This document shows, piece by piece, positions 33,879 to 42,754 of a DNA stretch of 64,000 nucleotides (positions are counted from its first letter, which is position 1; the number at the start of each line of letters is the position of its first letter). Location: assembly GCF_003853705.1 (NCBI RefSeq), contig NZ_QTQI01000011.1, forward strand, positions 124,001 through 188,000, in the 5' to 3' direction. A program made the translations under genes and the position numbers. The notes under the pieces were generated by a model that ran no database searches, was not told the origin of the DNA, and saw only the letters and a list, made by a program, of their open reading frames with translations. The stretch comes from Burkholderia sp. Bp8992. GTDB taxonomy: Bacteria > Pseudomonadota > Gammaproteobacteria > Burkholderiales > Burkholderiaceae.

Positions 33879-34610
33879 TTACATCTGCTTGAAGAGGCCG
33901 GCGCTGGCGCGGCTCACGGGAAGAACGTCGCAGCTTCCGCGCAAATGGATGCGCAGTCGACCAAGCAGATCTCGCTCGATGTGATCAATCGCTGCGTAGG
34001 CAACGATTACACCGCGGTGCACCTGCGCGAAACGCCCCGGATCGAGGCGCAGCAGCATCTCCTTGAGGGGTGTTCGGATCACGTGCCGCTCGCTCGCGGT
34101 AACGACCTCCGTGTATTTGTCCGCTGCTTGAAAATACAGCACCTCGTCCACTGAAACGAGTCGGGTTGTATCCCGGATCCCTACGGTCAGCCACCGTATG
34201 AGTGCGGCATCTCGCTGCTCCTGCGCGCCGGCCAACAGCGCGGTGTCGGCCGGTGCAGGGCCGCCGCGCTGCAGCTTGACGATGCAGCGGAGGAGGCGAT
34301 CATCGGTCACGGGTTTCAGCAAATAGTCGATCGCCGACTGGTCGAATGCCTGAACCGCGTACTCGTCGTAGGACGTTACGAATACGACATGCACGTGCGG
34401 CACGAGGCTCGCGATCTTCAGCCCGTCGATACCGGGCATCCGGATGTCGAGGAAAGCGAAATCCGGGCGCTTTGCATTGAGCTCCGCGAGCGCGTCGACG
34501 CCGTTGCGCGGCATCCCGACGATCTCCAGTTCGGGCCACAGCGTACCGAAGCGCGCGGCAAGTTCGGCGGATAGGTTGGGTTCGTCGTCGGCGATCAGGG
34601 CTGTCGGCAT
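33879..34610 (-). CDS. LytTR-family response regulator
   Basis: A 243-residue regulator. The receiver has D8/D9/E10, phospho-acceptor D55 (FAFLDIRMPGIDG) and the K in LLKPVTDD. The LytTR DNA-binding domain follows from about residue 140, with DTTRLVSVDEVLYFQAADKY, HVIRTPLKEMLLRLDP and FAQVHRGVIVAYAAIDHIER. The ATG at 34610 lies 1 bp beyond the kinase stop; a TTG at 34619 is in frame but less likely. It forms a two-component pair with the kinase before it. Confidence 0.9.
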   Translation of the reverse strand: MPTALIADDEPNLSAELAARFGTLWPELEIVGMPRNGVDALAELNAKRPDFAFLDIRMPGIDGLKIASLVPHVHVVFVTSYDEYAVQAFDQSAIDYLLKPVTDDRLLRCIVKLQRGGPAPADTALLAGAQEQRDAALIRWLTVGIRDTTRLVSVDEVLYFQAADKYTEVVTASERHVIRTPLKEMLLRLDPGRFAQVHRGVIVAYAAIDHIERDLLGRLRIHLRGSCDVLPVSRASAGLFKQM

Positions 34611-34611
34611 G

Positions 34612-35742
34612 TCAGGCAATCGGAATCTGCAAGGTTGCGGTTACGCCCCGCATGGCTTCGGCATTCGTGCCGACCGACACGCGGCCGCGCTCGCCATAGA
34701 GACTGATAATTCGGGCACGAATGTTTGCGAGTCCCACGCCGCCGTGGAGCTTCGTGCCGCCGTTGCCGAGGCCCACGCCGGTATCGCTCACGCTCAGGAC
34801 GAGCAAATTGCCGTCGCGCGTGCCGCGAACACGCACTTCACCGCCGGCGACCGACGGCTCGATGCCGTGCAGCAACGCATTCTCGACGAGGGGCTGCAGC
34901 AGGAGCGGCGACAGCGGCAAGGCCCGCAGCGCCTCCGGGACGTCGATTGAATAGCGCAGGCGTTCCTCACCGAGCCGGATCGTCGCAATCTTCAGCAGCG
35001 CCTCGACCAGTTCCAGTTCCTCGCCCACCGTGGAGGTGGCCTTGCGAGTGCGCCCCAGGCTCGCGCGCAGATAGCGGTTCAGGCTGTCGAGCATCGTCGT
35101 GGCGCGAGCCGGATCGCGCTCGATCAGGCTCTGCACGTTCGCCAGCGTGTTGAACAGGAAATGCGGCTCGATCTGGGCCTGCAGCAGCGCGAGCCGCGCG
35201 GCCGTTTCGGCCTGGCGCGCCTCGGCGGCCTCGCGCCGCTGCGTCTCGAGCGACGTGCGCATGCGGGCGGCCTGCACGAACACCGACACGAACGCGCAGG
35301 CGGCGCCGGCGACAATGAACGACGAGCCGTAGGCCAGCCAGACCTTGATGCCTGCATGCCCGATCAGGTGCGGAACGTGGCCGACGGTGGAGGCCGCGAC
35401 CTCAAAACCGATGAACACGCTGGCCGGCGCGACGATCAGGATCTTTGGAACCAGCGCGAGTTTGCCGCGCACGAGCCGGTCGATGGCGACGCCGAGCAGT
35501 GTCGCGCTGAACCCGATGCCGTTCGCGACGACCAAGTACGGCAGCAGCGCTTCGTTGCGGCGCGTCGCCCAGAAGATCAGTCCGACCGCCGAGTTGAAAC
35601 AGAAAAGACCCAGCAGCGAGCGGCCTCGATGTGCGGGGCCGACGTGCGGTTCGGACGACAGAAAGGCGAGCGGCTTGCTTGGCATGGCAGCGAGCGGGGA
35701 GGTTTGCGGAGATGGTAGCGTAATTTGCGACGGCATTGCCAT
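34612..35742 (-). CDS. LytS/YehU-type sensor histidine kinase
   Basis: A 376-residue sensor kinase with about four N-terminal membrane helices and no extracellular domain. The His_kinase motif is LLQAQIEPHFLFNTLANVQS, in which H of EPHFLFN is phosphorylated. The ATPase part has LLLQPLVENALLHGIEP and the glycine box VSDTGVGLGNGG. It is the partner of the LytTR regulator, whose gene begins as this one ends. Targets are unknown; the divergent membrane-protein gene is the obvious candidate. The first 20 residues may be untranslated, since there are ATG choices at 35742, 35736 and 35685. Confidence 0.85.
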   Translation of the reverse strand: MAMPSQITLPSPQTSPLAAMPSKPLAFLSSEPHVGPAHRGRSLLGLFCFNSAVGLIFWATRRNEALLPYLVVANGIGFSATLLGVAIDRLVRGKLALVPKILIVAPASVFIGFEVAASTVGHVPHLIGHAGIKVWLAYGSSFIVAGAACAFVSVFVQAARMRTSLETQRREAAEARQAETAARLALLQAQIEPHFLFNTLANVQSLIERDPARATTMLDSLNRYLRASLGRTRKATSTVGEELELVEALLKIATIRLGEERLRYSIDVPEALRALPLSPLLLQPLVENALLHGIEPSVAGGEVRVRGTRDGNLLVLSVSDTGVGLGNGGTKLHGGVGLANIRARIISLYGERGRVSVGTNAEAMRGVTATLQIPIA

Positions 35743-35912
35743 CGGCGATCGGCTCCGACGCGCAGGTGACGATCCGCAAGGACGTTCGCCGGACCCGAGG
35801 GCCGTTCATCCGGCGATTTCGACCGTTCATCGCAACATGCGGCGCTCGATGCGGCCGGCCGCTAAAGTTGCTGACATCCCGCCGGTTGCGGCGCTTCCGA
35901 ACGAGGTACCCC

Positions 35913-36446
35913 TTGGCCCACCTGCCGACCTACGTCTATGTATTGTTCTGCGCGCTCGTCTATATCGGCGTGAAGCGCTGCTTCGTGCGCGAAGTGCGTC
36001 CCGTGCGTCCCCTCCTGTTTCCGGTCGTATTCGTCGGCCTCGGCCTGTCGAGCCTCGGTCACCTGTTTCCAAAGGCGGGCGTCGATGCGTACGCGGCGGC
36101 CCTTGCGATGCTGGTGGTCGGCTCGACAGGCGGCTGGTTCCACGCGCGCGGATGGCGCCTGCAGTTCAGGACCGGGCCGGATGGCATGTTCGTCCGCCTG
36201 CCGGGCGACGCGAGCCTGCTGGTCACGCTGCTCCTGACCTTCGTCGCCGAAACCTTCATTCATTACTCGATCGAGACCGCGCAGCCGTGGGCGGCCACCG
36301 ACGCCTTCGCAGTCCTGTCGTTCGCGGTCTGGGGCGGGCTCGTCGGCATGCCGTTCGGACGTGCAATCAACGTTGTGACGCGCTGCGTCCGTCATTCGAA
36401 CGGCGTGCTGGAGGGCGGCGGCGGATCCGCGCTCGAATCGCGCTGA
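35913..36446 (+). CDS. small integral membrane protein (DUF6622-like)
   Basis: A 177-residue membrane protein from a TTG start with GAGG 8 bases upstream: MAHLPTYVYVLFCALVYIGV, then KRCFVREVRP, further hydrophobic helices, and a C-terminal VLSFAVWGGLVGMPFGRAI. The layout fits small uncharacterised proteobacterial membrane proteins with a conserved R-x-V-R-P loop. An in-frame ATG at 35736 exists but would add 59 basic residues. It is divergent from, and next to, the LytS/LytTR pair, so it may be its target. Confidence 0.65.
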   Translation: MAHLPTYVYVLFCALVYIGVKRCFVREVRPVRPLLFPVVFVGLGLSSLGHLFPKAGVDAYAAALAMLVVGSTGGWFHARGWRLQFRTGPDGMFVRLPGDASLLVTLLLTFVAETFIHYSIETAQPWAATDAFAVLSFAVWGGLVGMPFGRAINVVTRCVRHSNGVLEGGGGSALESR

Positions 36447-36637
36447 ACGAGGCCGCGTCGCCGGCGAGGGCGGACGTCTGGGTCCGCCGCGATCCCGGCG
36501 ACCCGGGCGGTTGCGCCGCCCGCTCCCGCGGGTTCGCGGTCCGTGCGCCGCTACGCCGCCTTCCGCGCCCAACGCATCGCGTCGGGCGCGTCTTGCATGA
36601 TGCGCGTCGGCGGCCGCGCTTTCCCCTGTTTCCGCGC

Positions 36638-37900
36638 TCAAAAGAAGAACGTCGCGATCGCCTGCACGATCTCGCCCTGCGCCTGCGCGCCATAGACGCT
36701 GCGCGCCGAGCCGTGGTTGCTCTGCCATTGCACGGCGCAGTCGGTGCGTGGCCAGTGATAGCGCGCTTCGAGCCATGTGAAGTAGCTGTGGTCGTCGAGG
36801 TTGTAGCGCGCCATCGCGGTCAACCCCAGGTGCTGGACGAAGACGTCGGGCATCGATGCGTAGACGAACAGCGAGCGCCGTGTCATCAGTTCCTGCGCGG
36901 TGCCGGCCATGTCGCGATAGCGCCAGTATCGCGACGGGTCGCCTTGCAGTGCCCGCCATGCGGCGCCGCTCGCGCTGGCGCCGTCGTAGTCGTACTCGAG
37001 CGTCAGCGACAGCTTGTTTGCGAAGGTATGGGTGACGCCCGTCGCGAGCTTCGAGACCCAGGACGATGCGGTCTGCGCGAAATCGCCGACCGCGCTGCCG
37101 CGGCCGATCGCGTATTCGACGAACCCGACCGTCGCATCGTCGATCAGCGTGGTGGCGTTCACGCCCAACTGCGGTGCGATACCTTCGCCGCCGTACAGCA
37201 GCCACTGAGGCGAGAAATTGCCGAACAGGCGCTGCGACCCGCTCAGCATGTAGCGGGTGCGTGCATTCGTCGCACCGAGATCGGGATTGAAGGTCGCCTC
37301 GTTCGGATGCGTGTCGAGCCGCGGCGACACCAGCGCGGTCATCGAGCCGCCGCTCCAGAGCAGTTGCCCGCGCATCATCACGCTGCCGAGCCGGTTTTCG
37401 CGCAGGCTCTCGGGGTCGATCGAGACGACGGAGCGCAGTGCGCCGACCTTGAAGAAGTCCGTGGGATTGAAGCCCGACGCGACGCCTTCGCGCAGGTTCA
37501 CGCGGCCGAGGTCGACGAGCGCGTTCGGGCTCGCCTGCCAGCTCACATACGCCTGTTTCAGCGTGTCGACCGCGTTGTACCGCGACGTGCCCGCACGCCA
37601 TCCCGCATCGAAGCGATTCGAAACGATCGCCCGCCAGTTGCCGGACGTGCCGTCGTACGACAGCGTGTTCGATACGCGCGCGTTGTCGTTGAGCGTCACG
37701 GACGCGGCCTGGTTCGCCGCCGTGTAGTTCGCGACGGCCGCCTCGAAGGTGCCGCGCCAGTTGCTCGGCGTCACGGGAGCCGCTGCCGCCGTATCGGCGA
37801 GCCGCAGCGCGTCGCCGTCCGCGTCGTCGGCAGCGAGGGCCGGCTGCGCGGTCGCGACGCCCGCCGCACAGATCAGTATCGCGACCCGGGATCGCGCCAT
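36638..37900 (-). CDS. outer-membrane beta-barrel protein of the exporter operon
   Basis: A 420-residue protein with a signal peptide (VAILICAAGVATAQPALA) and alternating hydrophobic strands throughout, ending in the C-terminal phenylalanine (QAIATFFF) typical of barrels inserted by the BAM machinery. Clear strand repeats include ALVDLGRVNLREGVASGFNP and HTFANKLSLTLEYDYDG. Fold resembles DUF1302/alginate-type porins, but I cannot name the family with certainty. Its start is 4 bp after the lipoprotein-sorting gene stop, so they form one operon with the ABC transporter. Confidence 0.75.
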   Translation of the reverse strand: MARSRVAILICAAGVATAQPALAADDADGDALRLADTAAAAPVTPSNWRGTFEAAVANYTAANQAASVTLNDNARVSNTLSYDGTSGNWRAIVSNRFDAGWRAGTSRYNAVDTLKQAYVSWQASPNALVDLGRVNLREGVASGFNPTDFFKVGALRSVVSIDPESLRENRLGSVMMRGQLLWSGGSMTALVSPRLDTHPNEATFNPDLGATNARTRYMLSGSQRLFGNFSPQWLLYGGEGIAPQLGVNATTLIDDATVGFVEYAIGRGSAVGDFAQTASSWVSKLATGVTHTFANKLSLTLEYDYDGASASGAAWRALQGDPSRYWRYRDMAGTAQELMTRRSLFVYASMPDVFVQHLGLTAMARYNLDDHSYFTWLEARYHWPRTDCAVQWQSNHGSARSVYGAQAQGEIVQAIATFFF

Positions 37901-37903
37901 CGT

Positions 37904-38689
37904 CTAGTCGGCCTTGAAGCGGGCCAGGTACGCGCGCTGCAGCCACGCGTCCGGAATGTCGCGCCACGCGTAGTCGGAGTAGCGCATCACCGTGACCCAG
38001 CCGGGATCCAGCCCGTCGATGATGACGGTTTCCGTCGGCCGCGCCGCGCCCAACCGGTCCTGGTAGTGCCGGTAGTACGCAATCTTCAGCACGCTGCCGC
38101 TCGCCGCGAAGAAGCGCGCCTTGACCGGCCGCTTCGTATCGTTCGCGATCCACAGGTCGATCGCGTGGTACGTGACGTCCGCCGCGCGCGCCGTCAGGTG
38201 CAGCCGGTAGCAGTGCCGGGTCTGGTGCTCGCCGTCCGCCACGTTCTCCTCGCCCGCCAGCGACGCGTCGTAGTCGTTCGCCCAGTTGACGGTCACGACG
38301 TCGCCGTTCGCGGCCTGGCCGAGCAGGCGCTGCTGTGGCGAGATTCGCACGCTGGCCTGGCTCGACGGATCGTAGAACCACAGATCGTTGCCGTTCTTCA
38401 GCATCAGCTTGTTCGCGTCGCGGGCCGGGGCGACGAACTGCACCAGCGTGCGGAACTGGCTGGTTGCCGGGTCTGCCTTCGAGTAGATCTTCAGCACCTC
38501 GCTGTCCGTCTGCTGTCCATTGCGAAATTCGAGCAGGGTCGTCGTCAGGCCGAACGGTTTGTCGGGATTGCGCACCGCGTCGCTTTGCGCGAGCAGCTGT
38601 TGCGCCGACGGCTCCGCCGCCGCGGCCGCGATGGCGGCGAACGCGAGCAGCATCGCGGCGGCGCGCAGGATCCGGATGGAAACGATCAT
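37904..38689 (-). CDS. outer-membrane lipoprotein-sorting (LolA-like) protein
   Basis: A 261-residue periplasmic protein with signal peptide (AAAMLLAFAAIAAAAAEP) and the LolA-like half-barrel fold typical of the outer membrane lipoprotein-sorting family. Landmarks are SQFRTLVQFVAPARDANKLM, LKNGNDLWFYDPSSQASVRI and the late YRHYQDR with a D-P-G-W stretch. Such proteins accept lipidic substrates from an ABC extractor. Here the ABC permease/ATPase genes are directly upstream in the same operon, and a barrel gene is downstream. Confidence 0.8.
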   Translation of the reverse strand: MIVSIRILRAAAMLLAFAAIAAAAAEPSAQQLLAQSDAVRNPDKPFGLTTTLLEFRNGQQTDSEVLKIYSKADPATSQFRTLVQFVAPARDANKLMLKNGNDLWFYDPSSQASVRISPQQRLLGQAANGDVVTVNWANDYDASLAGEENVADGEHQTRHCYRLHLTARAADVTYHAIDLWIANDTKRPVKARFFAASGSVLKIAYYRHYQDRLGAARPTETVIIDGLDPGWVTVMRYSDYAWRDIPDAWLQRAYLARFKAD

Positions 38690-38704
38690 GGTAGCGGCTC
38701 CTGA

Positions 38705-40105
38705 TCAGGCGAAACGCAGCGCATCGACGATCGGCAGGCGGGCAGCGCGGTGCGCGGGCAGCCAGGCCGAGAACGTCGCGACCACCGTCACGCCGAGCGC
38801 GTAGCGCGCGATCATCCCGAACTCGCCCCACACGCGTACCGACAGCGCGACCGGATCGGTCTGTCCGGGCGGCGTCCAGTGCAGGCCGGCGCGGTTGATC
38901 GCGACACCCGCCGCGAGCGCGAGGACGGTGCCTGAAATCGCGCCACACATACCGAGCAGGCAGCCTTCGCAGACGAACAGGCGGCGAATGCCCGCGCCAC
39001 GCAGGCCGAGCGCGCGCAGCGTGCCGATCTCGTGCGTGCGCTCCATCACGGCCATGTTCATGGTGTTGCCGACCGTGAACAGCACGATTGTGGCGATCAG
39101 CGCCGCGATGAAGCCGAAGATCGCGCCGAACATGCCGGTGACCTGGCCGTACTGCGGATTCAGCGTCGCGAAGCCGAGCACCTCGATCGGCTCGCCCGCG
39201 AGCCGGGTGCGCAGCAGCGTCTGGATGCGGGCGCGCGCGGCCGGCAGAGCGGCCGTGTGTTTCAGCTGCACGGCGATGGAGGTCACCTTCGCATTCGGGC
39301 CGGTCCCGTAGACGAGCTGCTGCGCCTGCGGCAGATGCACCTGCACGAACATGTCGTCGATCTGCTTGACGCCTTGCTTCTGAGCCGAGATCACCGACAG
39401 TTCGGCGACGTTCGGTGCGCCGTACGCATTCGACGTCAGCAGTTCGAGACGAGCGAGCCCGCCGTGCCGCACCGGCTTCGCCGCGGCCTCGGCCCGCGTG
39501 AGCGACGCAATGTCGTCGGGCAGGTCCGACGCGCCAGCCGGGGCCGCCGCCGTCACCGGATCGCGGCAATCGGGTACGCGCAGTGCATCGCAGAGGCGCA
39601 GCACGCGCGCGACGCCCGTGCCTATCACGGCGGCATTCGCGGCGCTGCCGGTCAGCGCGACGGGCGTCGCCCGGTCGGCGAAGCCGTAGTCGTTCCACTG
39701 TCGCATCCGGTTCTGGTCGGCCACGACGATCCCGCTGCCCGAGACGGTGCGCGATACGCCCGCCGCGAAGTTGCCGGCGATGCCGTTGATCGTCAGCACC
39801 GGCGTCACGACCGTCACCTCGCGAGCCAGCTCGGGATCACCGAGCAAGGTGTCGATGATCTTCCGGTAGTCGGCGATCCCGTACGAGACGGGGTCGCCGC
39901 TGCCATACAGGAAATAGTCGCGGTGCTGGATCTGCAGATGGCCGCCCTGACGCACGTAGCTGGTCTGGAGTCCGTAATTGATGTCGCGTGCATAGCCGCC
40001 GAACAGCAGGATGGCGGACAGGCCGACCACCATCGCGAGCAGCGTGGTGGACGAGCGGCGGCGGTTGCGCAGCAGATTGCGGAAGGCGAGAACCCAGGTG
40101 CTCAT
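38705..40105 (-). CDS. FtsX/LolE-type ABC exporter permease
   Basis: A 466-residue inner-membrane permease. It has one N-terminal helix (LLRNRRRSSTTLLAMVVGLS) with a large periplasmic domain, then three C-terminal helices with the FtsX signature VGNTMNMAVMERTHEIGTLR followed by ALGLRG. The fold matches LolCE/MacB permeases, which extrude lipids, peptides or antibiotics from the outer leaflet of the inner membrane. The start overlaps the ATPase stop. Orientation and context suggest it loads the LolA-like protein downstream. Confidence 0.85.
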   Translation of the reverse strand: MSTWVLAFRNLLRNRRRSSTTLLAMVVGLSAILLFGGYARDINYGLQTSYVRQGGHLQIQHRDYFLYGSGDPVSYGIADYRKIIDTLLGDPELAREVTVVTPVLTINGIAGNFAAGVSRTVSGSGIVVADQNRMRQWNDYGFADRATPVALTGSAANAAVIGTGVARVLRLCDALRVPDCRDPVTAAAPAGASDLPDDIASLTRAEAAAKPVRHGGLARLELLTSNAYGAPNVAELSVISAQKQGVKQIDDMFVQVHLPQAQQLVYGTGPNAKVTSIAVQLKHTAALPAARARIQTLLRTRLAGEPIEVLGFATLNPQYGQVTGMFGAIFGFIAALIATIVLFTVGNTMNMAVMERTHEIGTLRALGLRGAGIRRLFVCEGCLLGMCGAISGTVLALAAGVAINRAGLHWTPPGQTDPVALSVRVWGEFGMIARYALGVTVVATFSAWLPAHRAARLPIVDALRFA

Positions 40106-40809
40106 TGGCAGGCCTCCTCGTGCACGGCGGCGGAGCGGGTTTCGACGACGCATCCGTCGCGAATCATCGCGACGTCGTCCGCGGCGGCGATCACCTGCGG
40201 GTCGTGCGACGAAAACACGAACGACGTCGCTCGCTCGCGCTGCATCGTGCGCATCAGCGCGATGATGGTCGCGCCCGTCGCGCTGTCCAGGTTGGCGGTG
40301 GGCTCGTCGGCCAGCACGAGTGCCGGCTCGGTGACGAGTGCGCGCGCGATCGCGACGCGCTGCTGCTGGCCGCCCGACAACTGGCCGGGCCGGCGATTCG
40401 CCTTGTCGCCCATGCCGACGGCGTCGAGCAGCGCGAGCACCCGTTCGCGTCGCCGCGCGCGGGCGACGCCCAGCAGGGTCAGCGGATATTCGACGTTCTC
40501 GAACGCGCTGAATACCGGCAGCAGGTTGAACGACTGGAACACGAACCCGACGTGACGCGCGCGGAAATCGGCCAGCGCATTCTCGCGCATCGCGTCGATT
40601 CGCTGGCCCGCGACCGTGATGGCGCCGCGCGTCGGGCGATCGATGCCGCCGAGCAGGTTGAGCAACGTCGTCTTGCCGCTGCCGGACGGGCCCGACAGCA
40701 CCGTGAAGCGGTTCGCGAGAATATCGAGCGACGCATCGTCGGCCGCCGCGACCGCGAGCGGGCCGGTTCCATAGGTTTTCGTGACATGACTCAAGCTGGC
40801 CGCCAACAC
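40102..40809 (-). CDS. LolD/MacB-type ABC exporter ATPase
   Basis: A 235-residue ATPase with Walker A GPSGSGKTTLLNLLGG, Q-loop FVFQSFNLLPVFSAFENVEY, signature LSGGQQQRVAIARAL and Walker B ALVLADEPTANLDSATG. The start chosen is a GTG at 40809, 5 bases after GGGAGG; another GTG at 40815 overlaps that ribosome site. It is the first gene of the leftward exporter operon, and a 377-bp gap separates it from the biosynthetic operon on the other strand. Confidence 0.85.
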   Translation of the reverse strand: MLAASLSHVTKTYGTGPLAVAAADDASLDILANRFTVLSGPSGSGKTTLLNLLGGIDRPTRGAITVAGQRIDAMRENALADFRARHVGFVFQSFNLLPVFSAFENVEYPLTLLGVARARRRERVLALLDAVGMGDKANRRPGQLSGGQQQRVAIARALVTEPALVLADEPTANLDSATGATIIALMRTMQRERATSFVFSSHDPQVIAAADDVAMIRDGCVVETRSAAVHEEACQ

Positions 40810-41186
40810 GGGCACCTCCCAGGGTATTCGATCGATGTCGCCACCTTAGCGGGAACCGCGGCCCCGTATTGCGCAGTGCGACGAACGGCGGAACGCGCGG
40901 ACGAACGGCATTCCTTCGCGATGAATGGCGGCCGTCAGCGAGCGCTGCCGCGCAGCGGTGCGGCGAGCCGGTCGCGGCCCGTCGGCGGCCGCACGACCGC
41001 GTTGCATTCCATCGGCCCCACGCGCGGTTCGTCGCCCGTTTCTGCAATTGGTCGCATGATCGTTTCTTTCGGCGACGAATCGATACACTCGCAGCCGATC
41101 AGCACTTGATCCGCACGACATCGGCCGACGTGAGAGCGGTCACCGGGGTGCGAGAAGCCAAAACACAGACATAACAAGGCATAAAA
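40810..41186. other. 377-bp divergent region between exporter and biosynthetic operons
   Basis: No gene seen. It must hold promoters for both. The right end is AT-richer and includes ATAACAAGGCATAAAAATG just before the next start, with a TTTGAGAGG tract. I found no clear sigma-70 promoter or strong palindrome. The shared region suggests joint control of the exporter and the biosynthetic operon. Confidence 0.45.
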
Positions 41187-41636
41187 ATGAGCCATACCAG
41201 GTTTGAGAGGGGGAGCGAGACGGCGCGGCCTGGCTTTCTTGCCCTTTGTCGCGTGATCCGCGATCCGTCCGATCCCGCGCGTTTCGCGGGCGCCGCGGAT
41301 CCGCGGCGGTATGACGACTGGTCGAGCGCACGGCCCGCGCTGCTCGTCATCGAGGCGCTGCATCAGTTCGCGGTCAAGGCGGCGCGCACGATGCACGGCG
41401 AGCCGGCGCTGATGGTGCCGGCACAGCTGCGCGAGCTGACGCTGCACCGCGTCGACGGCTATCCGCGGCTGGCGCTGGCCGGCACCGTCGCGAAACATGG
41501 CGACGGATACCGCGTCGAGGTGTCGGCGCGCGACGCCGATGCCGGCATGTTTCCGGCCGTCGCATCGGGTACCGTGTTCGTCGCGCTGATGCCGGCCCGC
41601 CCGCCCGCGTCGGCCGCGCCGGGAGACCGGCCATGA
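41187..41636 (+). CDS. hot-dog fold dehydratase subunit carrying the catalytic Glu
   Basis: A 149-residue FabZ/ApeP-like hot-dog protein, the first gene of the operon. The helix region ARPALLVIEALHQFAVKAAR corresponds to the FabZ motif around the catalytic acid, and Glu is present as E56. The strand LAGTVAKHGDGYRVEVSARD is present. The usual catalytic histidine (HFP-type motif) is missing. Its partner gene, directly downstream and overlapping, has the histidine but not the acid; the two probably form one heterodimeric active site. Related type II polyene pathways (aryl polyene ApeI/ApeP) also use paired dehydratases. Confidence 0.65.
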   Translation: MSHTRFERGSETARPGFLALCRVIRDPSDPARFAGAADPRRYDDWSSARPALLVIEALHQFAVKAARTMHGEPALMVPAQLRELTLHRVDGYPRLALAGTVAKHGDGYRVEVSARDADAGMFPAVASGTVFVALMPARPPASAAPGDRP

Positions 41637-42004
41637 TGCCCGCCGTCGCAACGCCCTCGGCCACGATCACCGGCGATCAGTTCGGTGTGATCGACGTGGC
41701 GAGCGCCGCACCGCTCTTCGACGAGCACTTCGAGCAGTTTCCCGTGCTGCCCGGTTCGTTCAGCCTCAGCCTGGTGATCTCGATGCTGTTCGACGCGCTC
41801 GGCCTCGCGGCGAACCGGCCGATTCCGGCGCTCACGGTTCGCAAGATCAGCTTCATCTGCCCGGTACGGCCGGGCGAGCGCCTGACCGCGCGCCTGCGAC
41901 GCCTGCAGCAGGACGGGGCGCGCACCACCGCGCACGTCGAACTGCGCAATGCCAAAGGGCAGGGCGTGATGGACGGCATCCTCAGCTGGGAGCACGCGGC
42001 ATGA
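41633..42004 (+). CDS. hot-dog fold dehydratase subunit carrying the catalytic His
   Basis: A 123-residue FabZ-like protein. The motif FDEHFEQFPVLPGSFSLSLV corresponds to the FabZ active-site histidine loop (H32 in HFEQFPVLPG), but the acidic residue that should follow in the helix is replaced (SFSLSLV). The start overlaps the stop of the previous gene (ATGA, with two ATGs in a row at 41633 and 41636), and its stop overlaps the ketoreductase start. With the preceding subunit it would dehydrate 3-hydroxyacyl-ACP. Confidence 0.65.
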   Translation: MMPAVATPSATITGDQFGVIDVASAAPLFDEHFEQFPVLPGSFSLSLVISMLFDALGLAANRPIPALTVRKISFICPVRPGERLTARLRRLQQDGARTTAHVELRNAKGQGVMDGILSWEHAA

Positions 42005-42729
42005 CGAAGCTCGCCATCGTCACGGGCGGCACCCGCGGGATCGGGCGCGCGATCGTCGACGCGCTGATCGCCGACGGCCACACCGTCTACTTCACCTACC
42101 GATCGAATCCGGAACTGGCCGACGCACTGGAGCGCGCGTACGACGGCGCGGCGCGCGGCTTTCGGGTCGACGGCGGCGACTGGGACGCCGTGCAGGCGTT
42201 CGCCGACCACGTGAACGCGGAGGCGGCCGTCGACGTGCTCGTGAACAACGCGGGCGTCAACGACGATGCGCTGCTGATCGGCAGCCCGTTCGCCCGCTAC
42301 TGGGAAACGCTGCGGATCAACCTCGGCGCGACGATGGCGTTTTGCCATGCGTTCGGCGACGGGATGCAGTCGCGCCGGCGCGGCGCGATCGTCAACGTGT
42401 CGTCGATCGCCGCGCGCAAGCCGAAGACCGGCAACGGCGCATACGGCGCGTCGAAGGCGGCGATCGAGCGCTTCACCAAAACGCTCGCGCTCGAGATGGC
42501 GCGCTTCGGCGTGCGCGTCAACGCGGTCGCACCGGGGTTCGTGCGCTCCGACCTGTTCGAGCGTTTTCTCGCGTCGCAGGACGCCGCGGCGTTCTACCGC
42601 CAGATTCCGATGCGCAAGATCCTCGAGCCCGGCCAGGTCGCGCGCACGGTCCTGCTGCTCGCGAACGGCTCGCTCGAAACGACGGGAAGCGTCGTCGATC
42701 TCGGCAATGGCGAAAACATCAGTGGCTGA
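42001..42729 (+). CDS. FabG-type 3-oxoacyl-ACP reductase
   Basis: A 242-residue short-chain dehydrogenase. The NADPH loop is TGGTRGIGRA, followed by DVLVNNAG; the catalytic residues are S135, Y148 and K152 (SSIAARKPKTGNGAYGASKA). It would reduce 3-oxoacyl-ACP intermediates. The start overlaps the dehydratase stop (ATGA). The operon lacks any enoyl reductase gene, so reduction probably stops at the enoyl stage and conjugated double bonds accumulate. Confidence 0.9.
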   Translation: MTKLAIVTGGTRGIGRAIVDALIADGHTVYFTYRSNPELADALERAYDGAARGFRVDGGDWDAVQAFADHVNAEAAVDVLVNNAGVNDDALLIGSPFARYWETLRINLGATMAFCHAFGDGMQSRRRGAIVNVSSIAARKPKTGNGAYGASKAAIERFTKTLALEMARFGVRVNAVAPGFVRSDLFERFLASQDAAAFYRQIPMRKILEPGQVARTVLLLANGSLETTGSVVDLGNGENISG

Positions 42730-42754
42730 CCCAGTGAATCAAGGAGAGTGGACC

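Noticed and set aside
35345-38704. 1119-residue plus-strand frame opposite the exporter operon
   Set aside because: No start site with ribosome binding and no recognisable domain; the minus-strand genes beneath it have clear motifs.
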